In this document: positions 30,669 to 39,227 of the stretch, piece after piece
Layout of the letters: every line of letters begins with the position of its first letter
How positions within the stretch are numbered: the first letter of the stretch is position 1
NCBI RefSeq assembly: GCF_014196125.1
Contig: NZ_JACIDA010000001.1
Span: 806,001-870,000 of the forward strand
DNA: 64,000 bases
DNA from: Brevundimonas mediterranea
Lineage (GTDB): Bacteria; Pseudomonadota; Alphaproteobacteria; Caulobacterales; Caulobacteraceae
Direction of reading: 5' to 3'
Made by a program: the position numbers and the translations under genes
Notes under the pieces: generated by a model
The model's database searches: none
What the model saw: only the letters and a program-made list of their open reading frames with translations
Told to the model about the DNA's origin: nothing

Positions 30669-31690
30669 CGAATTCTCTTCACGCCCAGGAAGGGATCGTC
30701 CTCCGCCTCGTCCTCGGAGAAGCCGAAGTGGGCGAAGCCGGCCTTCATCTCGGGGCTCAGGGGCGCCGTGACCTTCAGCACCCCGCCGCGCGGGTGATCC
30801 AGTTCGATGCTACGGGCGTGGAGCTGCAGCTTCAGCGGACCGGACAGTTCCTTGGATTTTTCGTCGCCGTATTTGGGATCGCCCAGGATCGGGTGGCCGA
30901 TCCCGGCCATATGGGCGCGCAACTGGTGGGTCCGGCCCGTGAAGGGCCGCAGAGCCATCCAAGACGCGCGGTGCGAGGCGCGCGACACCGTGCTGAAGGC
31001 GGTCTCGGCCGGCTCGGCCTTGGGGTCCTTGCGTTCGGCCGGGCGCATCATCTCGAAGTCGTTGATGCCGGTCTTCTTCAGCGGCATGTCGATCTGGCCC
31101 GAATAGGGTTTCGGATTGCCGATGACGATGGCCCAATAGGTCTTCTTGGCCTGACGACGGGCGAAGGCCCCAGCCAGCCGCTTGGCCGCCTCCGGCCCCT
31201 TGCCCAGCAGCAGGACGCCCGAGGTGTCGCGGTCCAGACGGTGGACCAGGCGCGGACGATCCATCCCCTCGCCCCAGGCCGACAACAGACGATCGACGTG
31301 ACGGCTGGTCTTGGTGCCGCCCTGAACCGCAAGGCCGTGCGGCTTGTTGATGGCGATGACCATGTCGTCCTCATAGAGGACCAGGGACTTGGCGAAGGCG
31401 ATGTCGCGTTCCGACAGGGTGTGCAGATCCCCGGCCTGACGCGAGGTGTCGTCGGGGATCGGCGGCACGCGCACGGCGGCGCCGGCCGTCAGCCGACCCT
31501 CGGGCTTGATCCGGGCGCCGTCCACGCGGATCTGGCCGCTGCGGGCCATCTTCTGCACCTGGATGTTCGACAGGTGCGGCCAGCGGCGGCGGAACCAGCG
31601 GTCCAGCCGGATGCCATCCTCGTCCTCGGCGACATAGATGGTCAGGACTTCGCGCTTGGGCGCGTCCTCAATGGGGGGCTGGTCGGTCAA
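30665..31690 (-). CDS. RluC/RluD-family 23S rRNA pseudouridine synthase
   Basis: 341 residues from TTG 31690, chosen because GGAG lies seven bases upstream and the TTGA overlaps the crcB stop. An S4 domain is near residues 28-75 (RLDRWFRRRWPHLSNIQVQK), then the catalytic domain with D153 in HRLDRDTSGVLLL and the late GRTHQLRAHMA. The family modifies U955/U2504/U2580 (RluC) or U1911/1915/1917 (RluD) in helices near the peptidyl-transferase centre. It has the S4 domain and length of RluC. Confidence 0.9.
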   Translation of the reverse strand: MTDQPPIEDAPKREVLTIYVAEDEDGIRLDRWFRRRWPHLSNIQVQKMARSGQIRVDGARIKPEGRLTAGAAVRVPPIPDDTSRQAGDLHTLSERDIAFAKSLVLYEDDMVIAINKPHGLAVQGGTKTSRHVDRLLSAWGEGMDRPRLVHRLDRDTSGVLLLGKGPEAAKRLAGAFARRQAKKTYWAIVIGNPKPYSGQIDMPLKKTGINDFEMMRPAERKDPKAEPAETAFSTVSRASHRASWMALRPFTGRTHQLRAHMAGIGHPILGDPKYGDEKSKELSGPLKLQLHARSIELDHPRGGVLKVTAPLSPEMKAGFAHFGFSEDEAEDDPFLGVKRIR

Positions 31691-32082
31691 AGGGCGGCTC
31701 CAAAGGCGCGGCGGGCGACCATCAGGCCGATAAACAGGGCGACGACGGCCAGGACCACCGAGCCAATGACATAGGCGGCGGCCAGGGCGTAATCCCGCCG
31801 CTCGATCATCATCACCGCCTCCAGCGAATAGGAGGAGAAGGTGGTGAAGCCGCCCAGCACGCCGACGGCGGCGAACAGGCGGATCGTCTCCTGATGCACC
31901 CCGCCCTTGAAGGCCAGCCAGCCGACCAGCATCCCCATGGCCAGACCGCCCAGAACATTGGCGGCGAAGGTGCCCATCGGCCATATGGCGTTTGGGGCCA
32001 GCCGGGCGGCCAGAAGGCCGAGGCCGAACCGGGCCATCGAGCCCAGGGCTCCGCCGGCGGCGACGAGAAGAAACCGTGTCAT
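31687..32082 (-). CDS. crcB: Fluoride ion channel CrcB/Fluc
   Basis: 131 residues, four membrane helices. GGALGSMARFGLG begins helix 1, the GTFAANVLG segment lies in helix 2, and GGFTTFSSYSLE in helix 3 carries the phenylalanine/threonine track that lines the fluoride pore. Two subunits form the antiparallel channel that lets F- leave the cell. No fluoride riboswitch motif was evident in the 144 bases upstream. It is the first gene of the operon with the pseudouridine synthase. Confidence 0.93.
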   Translation of the reverse strand: MTRFLLVAAGGALGSMARFGLGLLAARLAPNAIWPMGTFAANVLGGLAMGMLVGWLAFKGGVHQETIRLFAAVGVLGGFTTFSSYSLEAVMMIERRDYALAAAYVIGSVVLAVVALFIGLMVARRAFGAAL

Positions 32083-32226
32083 GATCCGGCGCTATATACG
32101 CCGACGGCGCCGAAAGCGAAGCCTCCCGCGCCGTCGCGCCCGTCTGACCGAAACTTCACTTGCCCTCGGACACGGTTAACAGCGATATCCAAGACGAGCC
32201 GTCAGCGGTTTGAGGGAAGCCAAGTC

Positions 32227-33423
32227 ATGTCGCAGGAAGACAGTCAGAGCCCGGTGATCGCGCCCGCCATGACTCCGCCGCCACCCTCTCCGGAACCCGA
32301 ACCGCAGCCGGTCGAACAGCCGCACGATCTGGCCCCCGCCGATGCGCCCGAGACGGCGCGCGCCGCGCCGCCGAACCCGACGCCTACCGACACCCCGGCC
32401 GTGTCCGACGAAGGCGTGCTGCGCCCCATTCAGGAGAGCGACTATTTCACCCTGGACGACGCCTCGATCGCCAAAATCTCAGCCAACATCGACCTCTATT
32501 TCAACCAGCCGCTCGACATCTTTCCCTTCTGGGAGAACGAGAAGAAGCCCGACCGTTTCCACGTCCTGTTCGCGCGCCAGATCGAGGAGCGGTTCCCGGC
32601 GGACCGCGACATTCGCGGCCGGGTTCACGCCTATGGTCGGCGCATCTTCCGCGCCCTGTGCGTCCATTTGGGAATCAAACGGCTGACCCAAGCCCTGGCC
32701 CTGATCGCCTTCGCCGTCCTGGCCGAGATGGGGCCGACCCTGTTCGCGGACTGGGCCGGAGGTCAGCCCGCCGGTCTTGGCCTGGGGCTCCTGGCCATGC
32801 TCGTAACGAGTGGGATCTTCTTCGGCGTCTCGACCATCCTGTTCATCCAGTACCGGTTCCGGCTGGAGAACGACTCCTACGAACTGTCGCGCGAGATCGT
32901 GCAGCGGACGCGGGAGCTCCAGAACCTGTTCACCAACGCCCGCGCTCTGTCCGACCAGGCCGAGACCACCTATCAGATGGACGGCAAGGCCTGGGGCCAG
33001 CGCGCCCTCTATCTGACTCGGCTGGTCATGTGGATCGGCGCACGGATGGAGTATCTGGAGAAGTTCATCCAGATGGAGCTGTGGCGCGTGCGGCGCGAGC
33101 GCTACTGGATGCGCTGGTTCGGACGGATCACCGCGCCGACGGTGCTGGTTATCTGGCTGGCCTTCTTCGCCTTCTTCCCCGCGCCGCAAGCCAATGAGAT
33201 CGGCTTCCGCATCCTCCAGATCATCGCGGTCCTGCTGGCGGGCGGCGTGTCCTGGCTGTCCTACTTCCGCTGGCAGACGCCCGCACAGGCGATTCAGGAC
33301 AAGCTGGGGGCCGAGGGCTGGGTCCGCTACGCCTCGCTGGACGTAGACAACACGGTCGGCGACCAGGTGCGGCGCGACAAGGAGCGGCTGGTCGAATATC
33401 GCGCCCTCACCAGAGGGCGCTGA
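32227..33423 (+). CDS. Undescribed four-helix membrane protein with coiled-coil middle
   Basis: 398 residues from ATG 32227. The first 65 residues are Pro/Glu-rich and disordered. Two membrane helices lie at about 147-165 and 180-200, then a charged helical stretch (RFRLENDSYELSREIVQRTR, continuing to about 245) likely forms a coiled coil, a second pair of helices lies near 303-322 and 330-348, and the tail is charged. FPFWENEKKPDRFHVLFARQ ahead of helix 1 looks like a small conserved soluble domain. I do not recognise a family. It is divergent from crcB and its stop directly abuts the convergent lipoprotein gene. Confidence 0.8.
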   Translation: MSQEDSQSPVIAPAMTPPPPSPEPEPQPVEQPHDLAPADAPETARAAPPNPTPTDTPAVSDEGVLRPIQESDYFTLDDASIAKISANIDLYFNQPLDIFPFWENEKKPDRFHVLFARQIEERFPADRDIRGRVHAYGRRIFRALCVHLGIKRLTQALALIAFAVLAEMGPTLFADWAGGQPAGLGLGLLAMLVTSGIFFGVSTILFIQYRFRLENDSYELSREIVQRTRELQNLFTNARALSDQAETTYQMDGKAWGQRALYLTRLVMWIGARMEYLEKFIQMELWRVRRERYWMRWFGRITAPTVLVIWLAFFAFFPAPQANEIGFRILQIIAVLLAGGVSWLSYFRWQTPAQAIQDKLGAEGWVRYASLDVDNTVGDQVRRDKERLVEYRALTRGR

Positions 33424-33912
33424 TCAGCGCGGGATGGAGGCCTGCACCGACCGGGCGTCATAGGCGTTCGGACGGTCAGGCTTGGCGCCCCGTCCCATGA
33501 CGATCTCCAGCGACGTCGAGGTCGGGCTCGGCCCGCTGAAGTTCAGGCCCAGGCCAACGCCGACGCCCGAGGCGGAATAGCCGCCGTATCGGCTTGAGCC
33601 GCCGCCGATGGAGACGCTGGGGCGAACCCCGCCTGCGCCGCCGGGACGACCGTCGGTCCAGCTCTGAGTGATCTCAAACCAGTCATAGCCTTGATCGGTG
33701 GTCAGGTCGGCCGCCCGCACCAAGGCGTAATCCGCCACGGCGCCCGGCGCGCCGACGCCGTTGTAGGTGACGCGATAGCGGTTCGACTCGATCCTCTGCT
33801 CCGAATACCCCTGCCCACCCGGCGCACGCTGGGCGCCATAAGGGGCCAGGCTGGCGCAGGCGGCCAGCGCGAGGGTCGAGGCGGCGAGGCTGAGAATGGC
33901 GAGGCGCTTCAT
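33424..33912 (-). CDS. CC0125/CC1285-type lipoprotein
   Basis: 162 residues. Signal MKRLAILSLAASTLALAAC with lipobox LAAC at residue 19. The mature part has YSEQRIESNRYRVTYNGVG, DYALVRAADLTTDQGYDWF and a glycine-rich middle, matching the lipoprotein family first annotated from Caulobacter, function unknown. It likely sits in the outer membrane or periplasm. The presence of this family supports a Caulobacterales origin. Confidence 0.82.
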   Translation of the reverse strand: MKRLAILSLAASTLALAACASLAPYGAQRAPGGQGYSEQRIESNRYRVTYNGVGAPGAVADYALVRAADLTTDQGYDWFEITQSWTDGRPGGAGGVRPSVSIGGGSSRYGGYSASGVGVGLGLNFSGPSPTSTSLEIVMGRGAKPDRPNAYDARSVQASIPR

Positions 33913-33964
33913 GGCGTTGTCTCCCTTTGACGGAGATAGCGTTGCTTGAGCCGGAGCGTTCCGT

Positions 33965-34690
33965 CTAGAGGCCCAGCGCCGCGCGCAAGCCCGCGAAATC
34001 CGCAGGCGGCGGCGCCTCCACCGTGGTCGTCCCGCCCTCGGGATGAGGAAAGCTCAGCTTGGCGGCGTGCAGCATCAGGCGCGGCGCCGGCCCCACCTCT
34101 GTCGTCAACGCCCCGCCATAGCGGACATCCCCGATCAGCGGACGGCCCAGATGGGCCATATGAACCCGGAGTTGGTGCATCCGCCCGGTCAGCGGCTCCA
34201 GCTCGACCACCGCCCCCTGATCGTTGGCGGCCAGGGTCCGATATCGGCTTTGTGAGCCTTGCGCGCCGGGCGCGTCGAAGGCCACGACCCGCATATAGGA
34301 CTCGCGCCCGATCTCCTCGCGCCGCAGCGGGGCGTCGATGGTGCCAGACGCCGGTTCCGGCGCGGCGGACAGCAGGGCCAGATACTGTTTGCGGAACCGC
34401 CGCATCTGCAGCGCCTTGCCCAGGAAACCCGCCGCCGGCTTGGTCTTGGCCGCCAGGATCACGCCCGAAGTGTCGCGGTCCAGCCGATGCACCAGTTCCG
34501 GCCGTTTGCCGTTCGACCGCGCAAAGGCCCACAGCAGATCGTCGAGCGTATGCGCCTGGATCCGCCCGCCCTGGCTGGACAGGCCGGACGGCTTGGAGAA
34601 GGCGATCACATGAGCGTCCTCGTGGATCACCCACGACCGGACGGCGGCGATCTCATCTTCGGACAGGGCGACGGGCTGGCGGGTTGTCAT
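33965..34690 (-). CDS. RluA-family pseudouridine synthase (no S4 domain)
   Basis: 241 residues. It consists of a catalytic domain only: the nucleophile D71 is in HRLDRDTSGVILA, with GRMHQLRVHMAHLGRPL later. The missing S4 domain places it with RluA/TruC-type enzymes that modify 23S/tRNA U746/U32 or U65-like sites; the site here is unknown. It lies 16 bases after rarA on the same strand, so the two are probably cotranscribed. Confidence 0.9.
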   Translation of the reverse strand: MTTRQPVALSEDEIAAVRSWVIHEDAHVIAFSKPSGLSSQGGRIQAHTLDDLLWAFARSNGKRPELVHRLDRDTSGVILAAKTKPAAGFLGKALQMRRFRKQYLALLSAAPEPASGTIDAPLRREEIGRESYMRVVAFDAPGAQGSQSRYRTLAANDQGAVVELEPLTGRMHQLRVHMAHLGRPLIGDVRYGGALTTEVGPAPRLMLHAAKLSFPHPEGGTTTVEAPPPADFAGLRAALGL

Positions 34691-34706
34691 CGGGGGCTTC
34701 TAGAGG

Positions 34707-36035
34707 TCAGTCCCCTGCCCCGTCCACCATCGCGTCCTTGGCCATCCGAGCCCGCATCTCGGCCCAGCGCTCCAGCCGCGCCTTGACCTTCTCCTCATGC
34801 CCCTCGCCCTTGGGCTTGTAGAAGGTGCGGCGCTCCATCTCGTCGGGGAAGAAGTTCGCGCCCGAGAAACCCTCGGGCGTGTCGGGGTCGTACTGATAGC
34901 CCTTCCCGTACCCCAGCGACTTCATCAGCTTGGTCGGGGCGTTGCGGATATGGGCCGGCGGCATCAGCGACCCCGTCTCATAGGCCGCCTTCTTGGCCGC
35001 CTTGAAGGCCTCGTACACCCCCACCGACTTGGGCGCGGTGGCCAGGTGCACCACGGCCTGGGCCAGGGCCAGCTCGCCCTCGGGGCTGCCCAGGAAGTCG
35101 TAGGTGTCCTTGGCCGCATTGGCGACCAGGATCGACAGGGGGTCCGCCTCGCCGATGTCCTCGACCGCCATCCGCACGATCCGCCGCGCCAGATACAGCG
35201 GGTCCTCGCCCCCGTTCAGCATCCGCGCCAGCCAGTACAGGGCCGCGTCCGGGTCCGACCCCCGCACTGATTTATGCAGGGCGGATATCAGGTTGTAGTG
35301 TTCTTCTCTCGACTTGTCGTAGGCGGGCGCACGGCGTTGCAGCACGCCGGCCAACCCCTGCACGTCCAGCCTCTCGCCTTCGGGCAGGTCGAACAGCACC
35401 TCCGACATGGTCAGCAGATAGCGACCGTCGCCGTCGGCCAGGGCCAGCATGGCCTGACGCGCCTCGGGCGCCAGCGGCAGGGGCCGCTCCATATGCGACT
35501 CGGCACGCGTCAACAACTGATCCAGCGCCGCATCGTCCAACCGTTTCAGCACATAGACCTGAGACCGCGACAGCAGCGCCCCGTTCAGCTCGAAACTGGG
35601 GTTTTCGGTCGTGGCCCCGACCAGGGTGACGACCCCGGCCTCGACGAAGGGCAGAAAGCCGTCCTGCTGGGCGCGGTTGAACCGGTGGATCTCATCGACG
35701 AACAAGAGGGTGCTCTGCCCCGCCGCCCGCCGCATCCGCGCCGCCTCGAACGCCTTCTTCAGATCGGCCACGCCGGAAAAGACGGCGCTGATCGACTGGT
35801 ATTCATAGCCCGCCGCCTGGGCCAGCAGCCGGGCGATGGTGGTCTTGCCGGTGCCGGGCGGCCCCCACAGGATCATCGAGCCCAGCCGCCCCGCCTCGAT
35901 CATCCGCCGGATCGGCCCGCCGGCGCCCAACAGATGATCCTGGCCCACCACCTCGTCGAGCGTGCGCGGACGCAGCCGGTCGGCCAGGGGGGCGTCGGGC
36001 GGCAATATGCCGGAGGCTTCGAACAAGTCGCTCAT
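34707..36035 (-). CDS. rarA: Replication-associated recombination protein A (RarA/MgsA)
   Basis: 442 residues. AAA+ ATPase with Walker A GPPGTGKT at residues 58-65 and Walker B DEIH at 114-117 (LLFVDEIHRFNRAQQD), sensor 1 in VGATTENPSFELN, and the C-terminal tetramerisation region with LPPAHIRNAPTKLMK-like LMPPAHIRNAPTKLMKSLGY. It acts at stalled replication forks, a relative of Mgs1/WRNIP1. It is followed by the RluA-like gene. Confidence 0.96.
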   Translation of the reverse strand: MSDLFEASGILPPDAPLADRLRPRTLDEVVGQDHLLGAGGPIRRMIEAGRLGSMILWGPPGTGKTTIARLLAQAAGYEYQSISAVFSGVADLKKAFEAARMRRAAGQSTLLFVDEIHRFNRAQQDGFLPFVEAGVVTLVGATTENPSFELNGALLSRSQVYVLKRLDDAALDQLLTRAESHMERPLPLAPEARQAMLALADGDGRYLLTMSEVLFDLPEGERLDVQGLAGVLQRRAPAYDKSREEHYNLISALHKSVRGSDPDAALYWLARMLNGGEDPLYLARRIVRMAVEDIGEADPLSILVANAAKDTYDFLGSPEGELALAQAVVHLATAPKSVGVYEAFKAAKKAAYETGSLMPPAHIRNAPTKLMKSLGYGKGYQYDPDTPEGFSGANFFPDEMERRTFYKPKGEGHEEKVKARLERWAEMRARMAKDAMVDGAGD

Positions 36036-36115
36036 GGGTGCGACCTATGTAGGCGTTCGCCAAAGGCTTTTCACCCGTTTGTGTGGGCCTGTGATCGAAG
36101 ACTCTGTCCGGCCCC

Positions 36116-37519
36116 TTACCGCAACACGCCCCGAATCTGGCGCCCGCCGCGATTGACCACGATTTCCCACGGCCCTCGGCCGGCGCCGGCGGCTTCGACG
36201 TCGCGCGCCGAAGCTATCGCGCGGCCGTTGATGCTGACGATCAGGTCGTTCTGGCGGAAGCCGGCGCGGGCGGCGTAGCCCCGGCCCGACACGCCGGTCA
36301 CGATCACGCCCGTCGCGAACGGATCGCCGCCCAGCCGGTCGGCCAGGGCCGGGTTCAGCGCCACAACCTCGGCGCCGGCGAAGGGGCCGGACTGAATGGT
36401 CACCCCCTGGTCCGGATCGGCGTCGCCGGGCAGGGTCTGGACCCGCGCGGTCAGGGTCTGGGGCCGGCCGTCGCGCAGGATGGCGACCTGGACCTGGTCG
36501 TTGGGGTTCCGCGAGCCGATGCGGTAGTTCAGCCCGTTCTGGTCGTTGATCTCCTGGCCGTCCACAGCGGTGATCACATCGCCCTGGCGGATGCCGGCGC
36601 GGGCGGCGGGACCGTTGGCGTAGACGTCGGTGACCACCAGCCCCTGCGGCCGGGTTAGGCCCAAGCTGCCGGCGATGTCGCCGGTGACGGTGTCGCCCTT
36701 CACCCCTAGCCAGGGCCGGACCACGGCCTTGGCCCCGCCCAGGGCCGAATCGACCACCCGTTTGACCATGGCGGCCGGCACGGCGAACCCGACCCCGGCC
36801 GAGGAGCCCGAGCGCGAGAAGATGGCGGTGTTGATGCCGATCAGGTCGCCGTCCATGTCCACCAGCGCCCCACCCGAGTTGCCGGGGTTGATGGCCGCGT
36901 CGGTCTGGATGAAGGAGCCGCTGTCGGAAATGCCCGTCTCGGTCCGGTTCAGGGCCGAGATGATGCCGTTGGTCACCGTCTGGCCGACCCCGAACGGATT
37001 GCCGATGGCCAGGACCAGATCGCCGACCTGCTGCTCTTCCTGATCGTCGATGGCCAGGACCGGCAGGCGGTCGCTGACGTTCTCCAGCCTCAGCACGGCG
37101 ATGTCGCTGCGTTCGTCGGCCAGGATGACGGTGGCGGGAAACTCGCGCCGGTCGTTCAGCACGACCTTGATCTGCTGCGCGCCGTCGATGACGTGGTTGT
37201 TGGTGACGACGATCCCGTCCGAGCGGACGATCACGCCCGACCCGACCGATTCCGCCACCCGCGCCTGGGGAATGCCGCCGCCGAAGAACTGGAAGAAGGG
37301 ATCGGCCTGGACCCGTTGCACGCTGCGGGCCGAGATATTGACCACGGCGGGCGCGGCGGATCGCACCACGGGGGCGAAGCTGGACTTCATTCCCGCCGCG
37401 TCGCTAGGCGCCGTGCGCGTGGGCTGGGCGAACTCGCCCTCCTGCGCCTTGGAATTGGTGGCATTGCCGCAGGCCGACAGGGCCAGGGCGGCGGCGAGCA
37501 CGATCGATCGGGTCTGCAT
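36116..37519 (-). CDS. Do/DegP-type serine endoprotease, lipoprotein form
   Basis: 467 residues from ATG 37519; another in-frame ATG lies two codons upstream. The signal ends in a lipobox, ALALSACGN, with C17 lipidated, unlike classical soluble DegP. The trypsin-like domain has the triad H109 (TNNHVIDG), D139 (ERSDIAVLRL) and S215 (NPGNSGGALVD). Two PDZ domains follow at about 270-350 and 385-460 (GPAARAGIRQGDVITAVDG; GYAARAGFRQNDLIVSING). It handles misfolded envelope proteins. It is downstream of a 757-base gap on the same strand. Confidence 0.93.
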   Translation of the reverse strand: MQTRSIVLAAALALSACGNATNSKAQEGEFAQPTRTAPSDAAGMKSSFAPVVRSAAPAVVNISARSVQRVQADPFFQFFGGGIPQARVAESVGSGVIVRSDGIVVTNNHVIDGAQQIKVVLNDRREFPATVILADERSDIAVLRLENVSDRLPVLAIDDQEEQQVGDLVLAIGNPFGVGQTVTNGIISALNRTETGISDSGSFIQTDAAINPGNSGGALVDMDGDLIGINTAIFSRSGSSAGVGFAVPAAMVKRVVDSALGGAKAVVRPWLGVKGDTVTGDIAGSLGLTRPQGLVVTDVYANGPAARAGIRQGDVITAVDGQEINDQNGLNYRIGSRNPNDQVQVAILRDGRPQTLTARVQTLPGDADPDQGVTIQSGPFAGAEVVALNPALADRLGGDPFATGVIVTGVSGRGYAARAGFRQNDLIVSINGRAIASARDVEAAGAGRGPWEIVVNRGGRQIRGVLR

Positions 37520-37699
37520 AATCATCCGAGGAGAACAGGCTTCAAGCCACACCATACCGCACCGTGTTTCGGGCCGCATCAAGGCGTCGGCGCGACATCA
37601 ACGGACAAGCTTTCAGCCCGTTCCCTCGGGGTCGTGCAGACGAACGGAGGCGCTCCGTCCTTTCGGCGGAGTTGAAGGCCCTTTGGAAGTGAAGGGCTG

Positions 37700-38025
37700 G
37701 GCGGGGCGCCGGGCCTTCGCCCGGAGTTTGGTGTTTTGAGTACCATTTCGACGAAGGTTTGACGCCCCGCGCGGGTGGTTGGCCTGCAAGCTCGGGGCGC
37801 CGAGCGGTGGCGGTCTTATCGCCTAACCCCATAAGCCTGCGACGGGTCGGCGGTCCCTGCGAAGAACCGTCCCGAGTACGGTCGAGTATCCCCCTCGACC
37901 CTCCGACGGCGCACCATGTGTCGCCGTCGGCGCGGGGGAGTTGCACCCCCGCTCCCGTTCCATCCGCTCCCGCCGCCGCAAGGTCGCAGGCCTTACGAGC
38001 CCTCCAAGCGACGAGACCGGGAGTG
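37700..38025 (-). ncRNA. Possible structured RNA, unknown family
   Basis: Three perfect hairpins follow each other with two-base spacers: 37933-37951 (6 bp, loop TGCAACT on the minus strand), 37903-37930 (9 bp, 10-base loop) and 37880-37900 (7 bp, 7-base loop). A fourth, 37851-37869, has a C-A mismatch on the plus strand but a G-U pair on the minus strand, which favours minus-strand RNA. A hairpin at 37709-37724 could end it. The T-arm-like first hairpin next to an acceptor-like stem recalls permuted tmRNA, but no tag frame or GATTCGACG loop is present. Boundaries are rough. Confidence 0.32.
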
Positions 38026-38134
38026 ATTATAGGGGGTGCAGAAACCCCGGCGCGGAAGTCGGGGCGAGAAATCGTCAAGCCGTTGAATTCGTAGGGTTAG
38101 GACCAGCGTCATTGTGACAGTTGGGGCCGTTCGC

Positions 38135-38255
38135 CCCCCTCCGTCACGGCGCTCTGCGCCGCGCCACCTCCCCCAAGGGGGGAGGATTTCGGTGCTCGCA
38201 TTCCTCCCCCCTTGGGGGAGGTGGATCGCCGGCGAAGCCGACGAGACGGAGGGGG
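38135..38255. repeat. Long nested palindromic repeat
   Basis: Outer arms CCCCCTCCGTC (38135-38145) and GACGGAGGGGG (38245-38255) enclose inner arms 38164-38186 and 38202-38224, which are exact complements over 23 bases and are themselves palindromic (CCTCCCCCAAGGGGGGAGG). It follows the hydratase stop by 22 bases and resembles dispersed intergenic repeats seen in this group and at 8341-8490. It may help end transcription. Confidence 0.82.
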
Positions 38256-38276
38256 CCTGTGAGGCTAGCCCGGCCC

Positions 38277-39176
38277 CTAAACCGCCCAGTCGGGTTTGCG
38301 CTTGTCCAGGAAGGCGCGGACGCCTTCCTGGCCTTCGGGGGAGACGCGGGCGCGGGCGATGCGTTTGGCGGTGTCGTCCAAGAGGCCGCTGTCGATCTTG
38401 TGGCCGGCGATGTCGTTGACCAGGCGTTTGGCCTCGCCCATGGCGCCGGGCGCGTTGCCGCTGAGGCTGTCGGTCAGCATGGTGATGAACTCGTCCACCG
38501 AGCCCTCGGGCAGGACCAAGTCGATCAGGCCCGCGTGGGCGGCGTAGTCGGCGTCGAAACTGTTGCCGGTCAGGAACAGCTGGCGCGCGCGCCGCGCGCC
38601 GATGGCCTCGATGACATAGGGAGCGATGGTCGCGGGGATCAGGCCCAGCTTGACCTCGGAAAAGGCGAAGCGCGCGCCCTCGACCGCCACGGCCATGTCG
38701 CAGGCGGCGACGATGCCGGCCCCGCCGCCCATGGCGGCGCCCTCGACCAGGGCGACGGTCAGGGCGGGGACGTCGTGCAGCGCCTTCAGCATCCGGGCCA
38801 GGCCCAGGGCGTCGTCGCGATTGTCGGCCTCGGACCAGTCGGCGGCGTCGCGCATCCAGTTCAGATCAGCCCCGGCGCTGAAGGTCCCGCCCGCGCCGCG
38901 GATGAAGACCAGGCGGACGTGGTCGGCGCCGTGCAGGGTCTCGAACGCCTCGTGCAGGGCGGCGATGGTGGCGGCGTCGAAGGCGTTCTTCTTCTCCGGC
39001 CGGTCCAGGGTGATGAAGACCACCCCGTCGCTGGTGGCGTCGATCCGCACCAGGTCGTCATTGGCGTCCGGCGCGGCGTCGGCCAGCAGCGGATGGGCGA
39101 TGCGGTTGATCTCGGCTTCCTCGGCGTCGGTGACGTCCAGGGCGTTGAGGTCGGCGTCGGTGGGTTGATCGGCCAT
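38277..39176 (-). CDS. Enoyl-CoA hydratase family, probably methylglutaconyl-CoA hydratase
   Basis: 299 residues from ATG 39176, with GGAG seven bases upstream. Crotonase fold with the oxyanion-hole FSAGADLNWM and GAAMGGGAGIVAACD segments and the catalytic-side glutamate region FSEVKLGLIPATIAPYV, the AUH/LiuC pattern. It would hydrate 3-methylglutaconyl-CoA in leucine breakdown, and its neighbour, the methylcrotonyl-CoA carboxylase beta subunit 51 bases upstream, supports this. The first 45 residues, acidic with VTDAEEAEINRIAHPLLAD, extend beyond a normal crotonase start. Confidence 0.88.
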   Translation of the reverse strand: MADQPTDADLNALDVTDAEEAEINRIAHPLLADAAPDANDDLVRIDATSDGVVFITLDRPEKKNAFDAATIAALHEAFETLHGADHVRLVFIRGAGGTFSAGADLNWMRDAADWSEADNRDDALGLARMLKALHDVPALTVALVEGAAMGGGAGIVAACDMAVAVEGARFAFSEVKLGLIPATIAPYVIEAIGARRARQLFLTGNSFDADYAAHAGLIDLVLPEGSVDEFITMLTDSLSGNAPGAMGEAKRLVNDIAGHKIDSGLLDDTAKRIARARVSPEGQEGVRAFLDKRKPDWAV

Positions 39177-39227
39177 GGTCATCTCCAAACTGAGGGTCCG
39201 CGTTGCAACGGGGGGCGGAAGAATAGG

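Larger units (their letters stand above)
37520..38276. other. 757-base gene-poor gap
   Basis: No convincing protein gene. Frames open across it are Arg/Pro-rich and show no homologous motif. The left two-thirds (about 37700-38025) is dense with perfect hairpins and is listed separately as a possible structured RNA. The right third carries a long palindromic repeat. A TATAAT-like hexamer on the minus strand is at 38026-38031. Confidence 0.6.

Noticed and set aside
37700..38025. Permuted tmRNA (ssrA)
   Set aside because: The hairpin with loop TGCAACT next to a long stem resembles the permuted layout, but I find no tag frame ending in a small-residue motif, no GATTCGACG D-loop and no G-U at the third acceptor pair.
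37583..38050. RNase P RNA
   Set aside because: The length is suitable, but the universal GAGGAAAGTCC block is absent on both strands.
37542..38078. Protein gene of about 178 codons on the minus strand
   Set aside because: The product is Arg/Pro-rich without recognisable motifs, and the region's hairpins explain its conservation-like look better.
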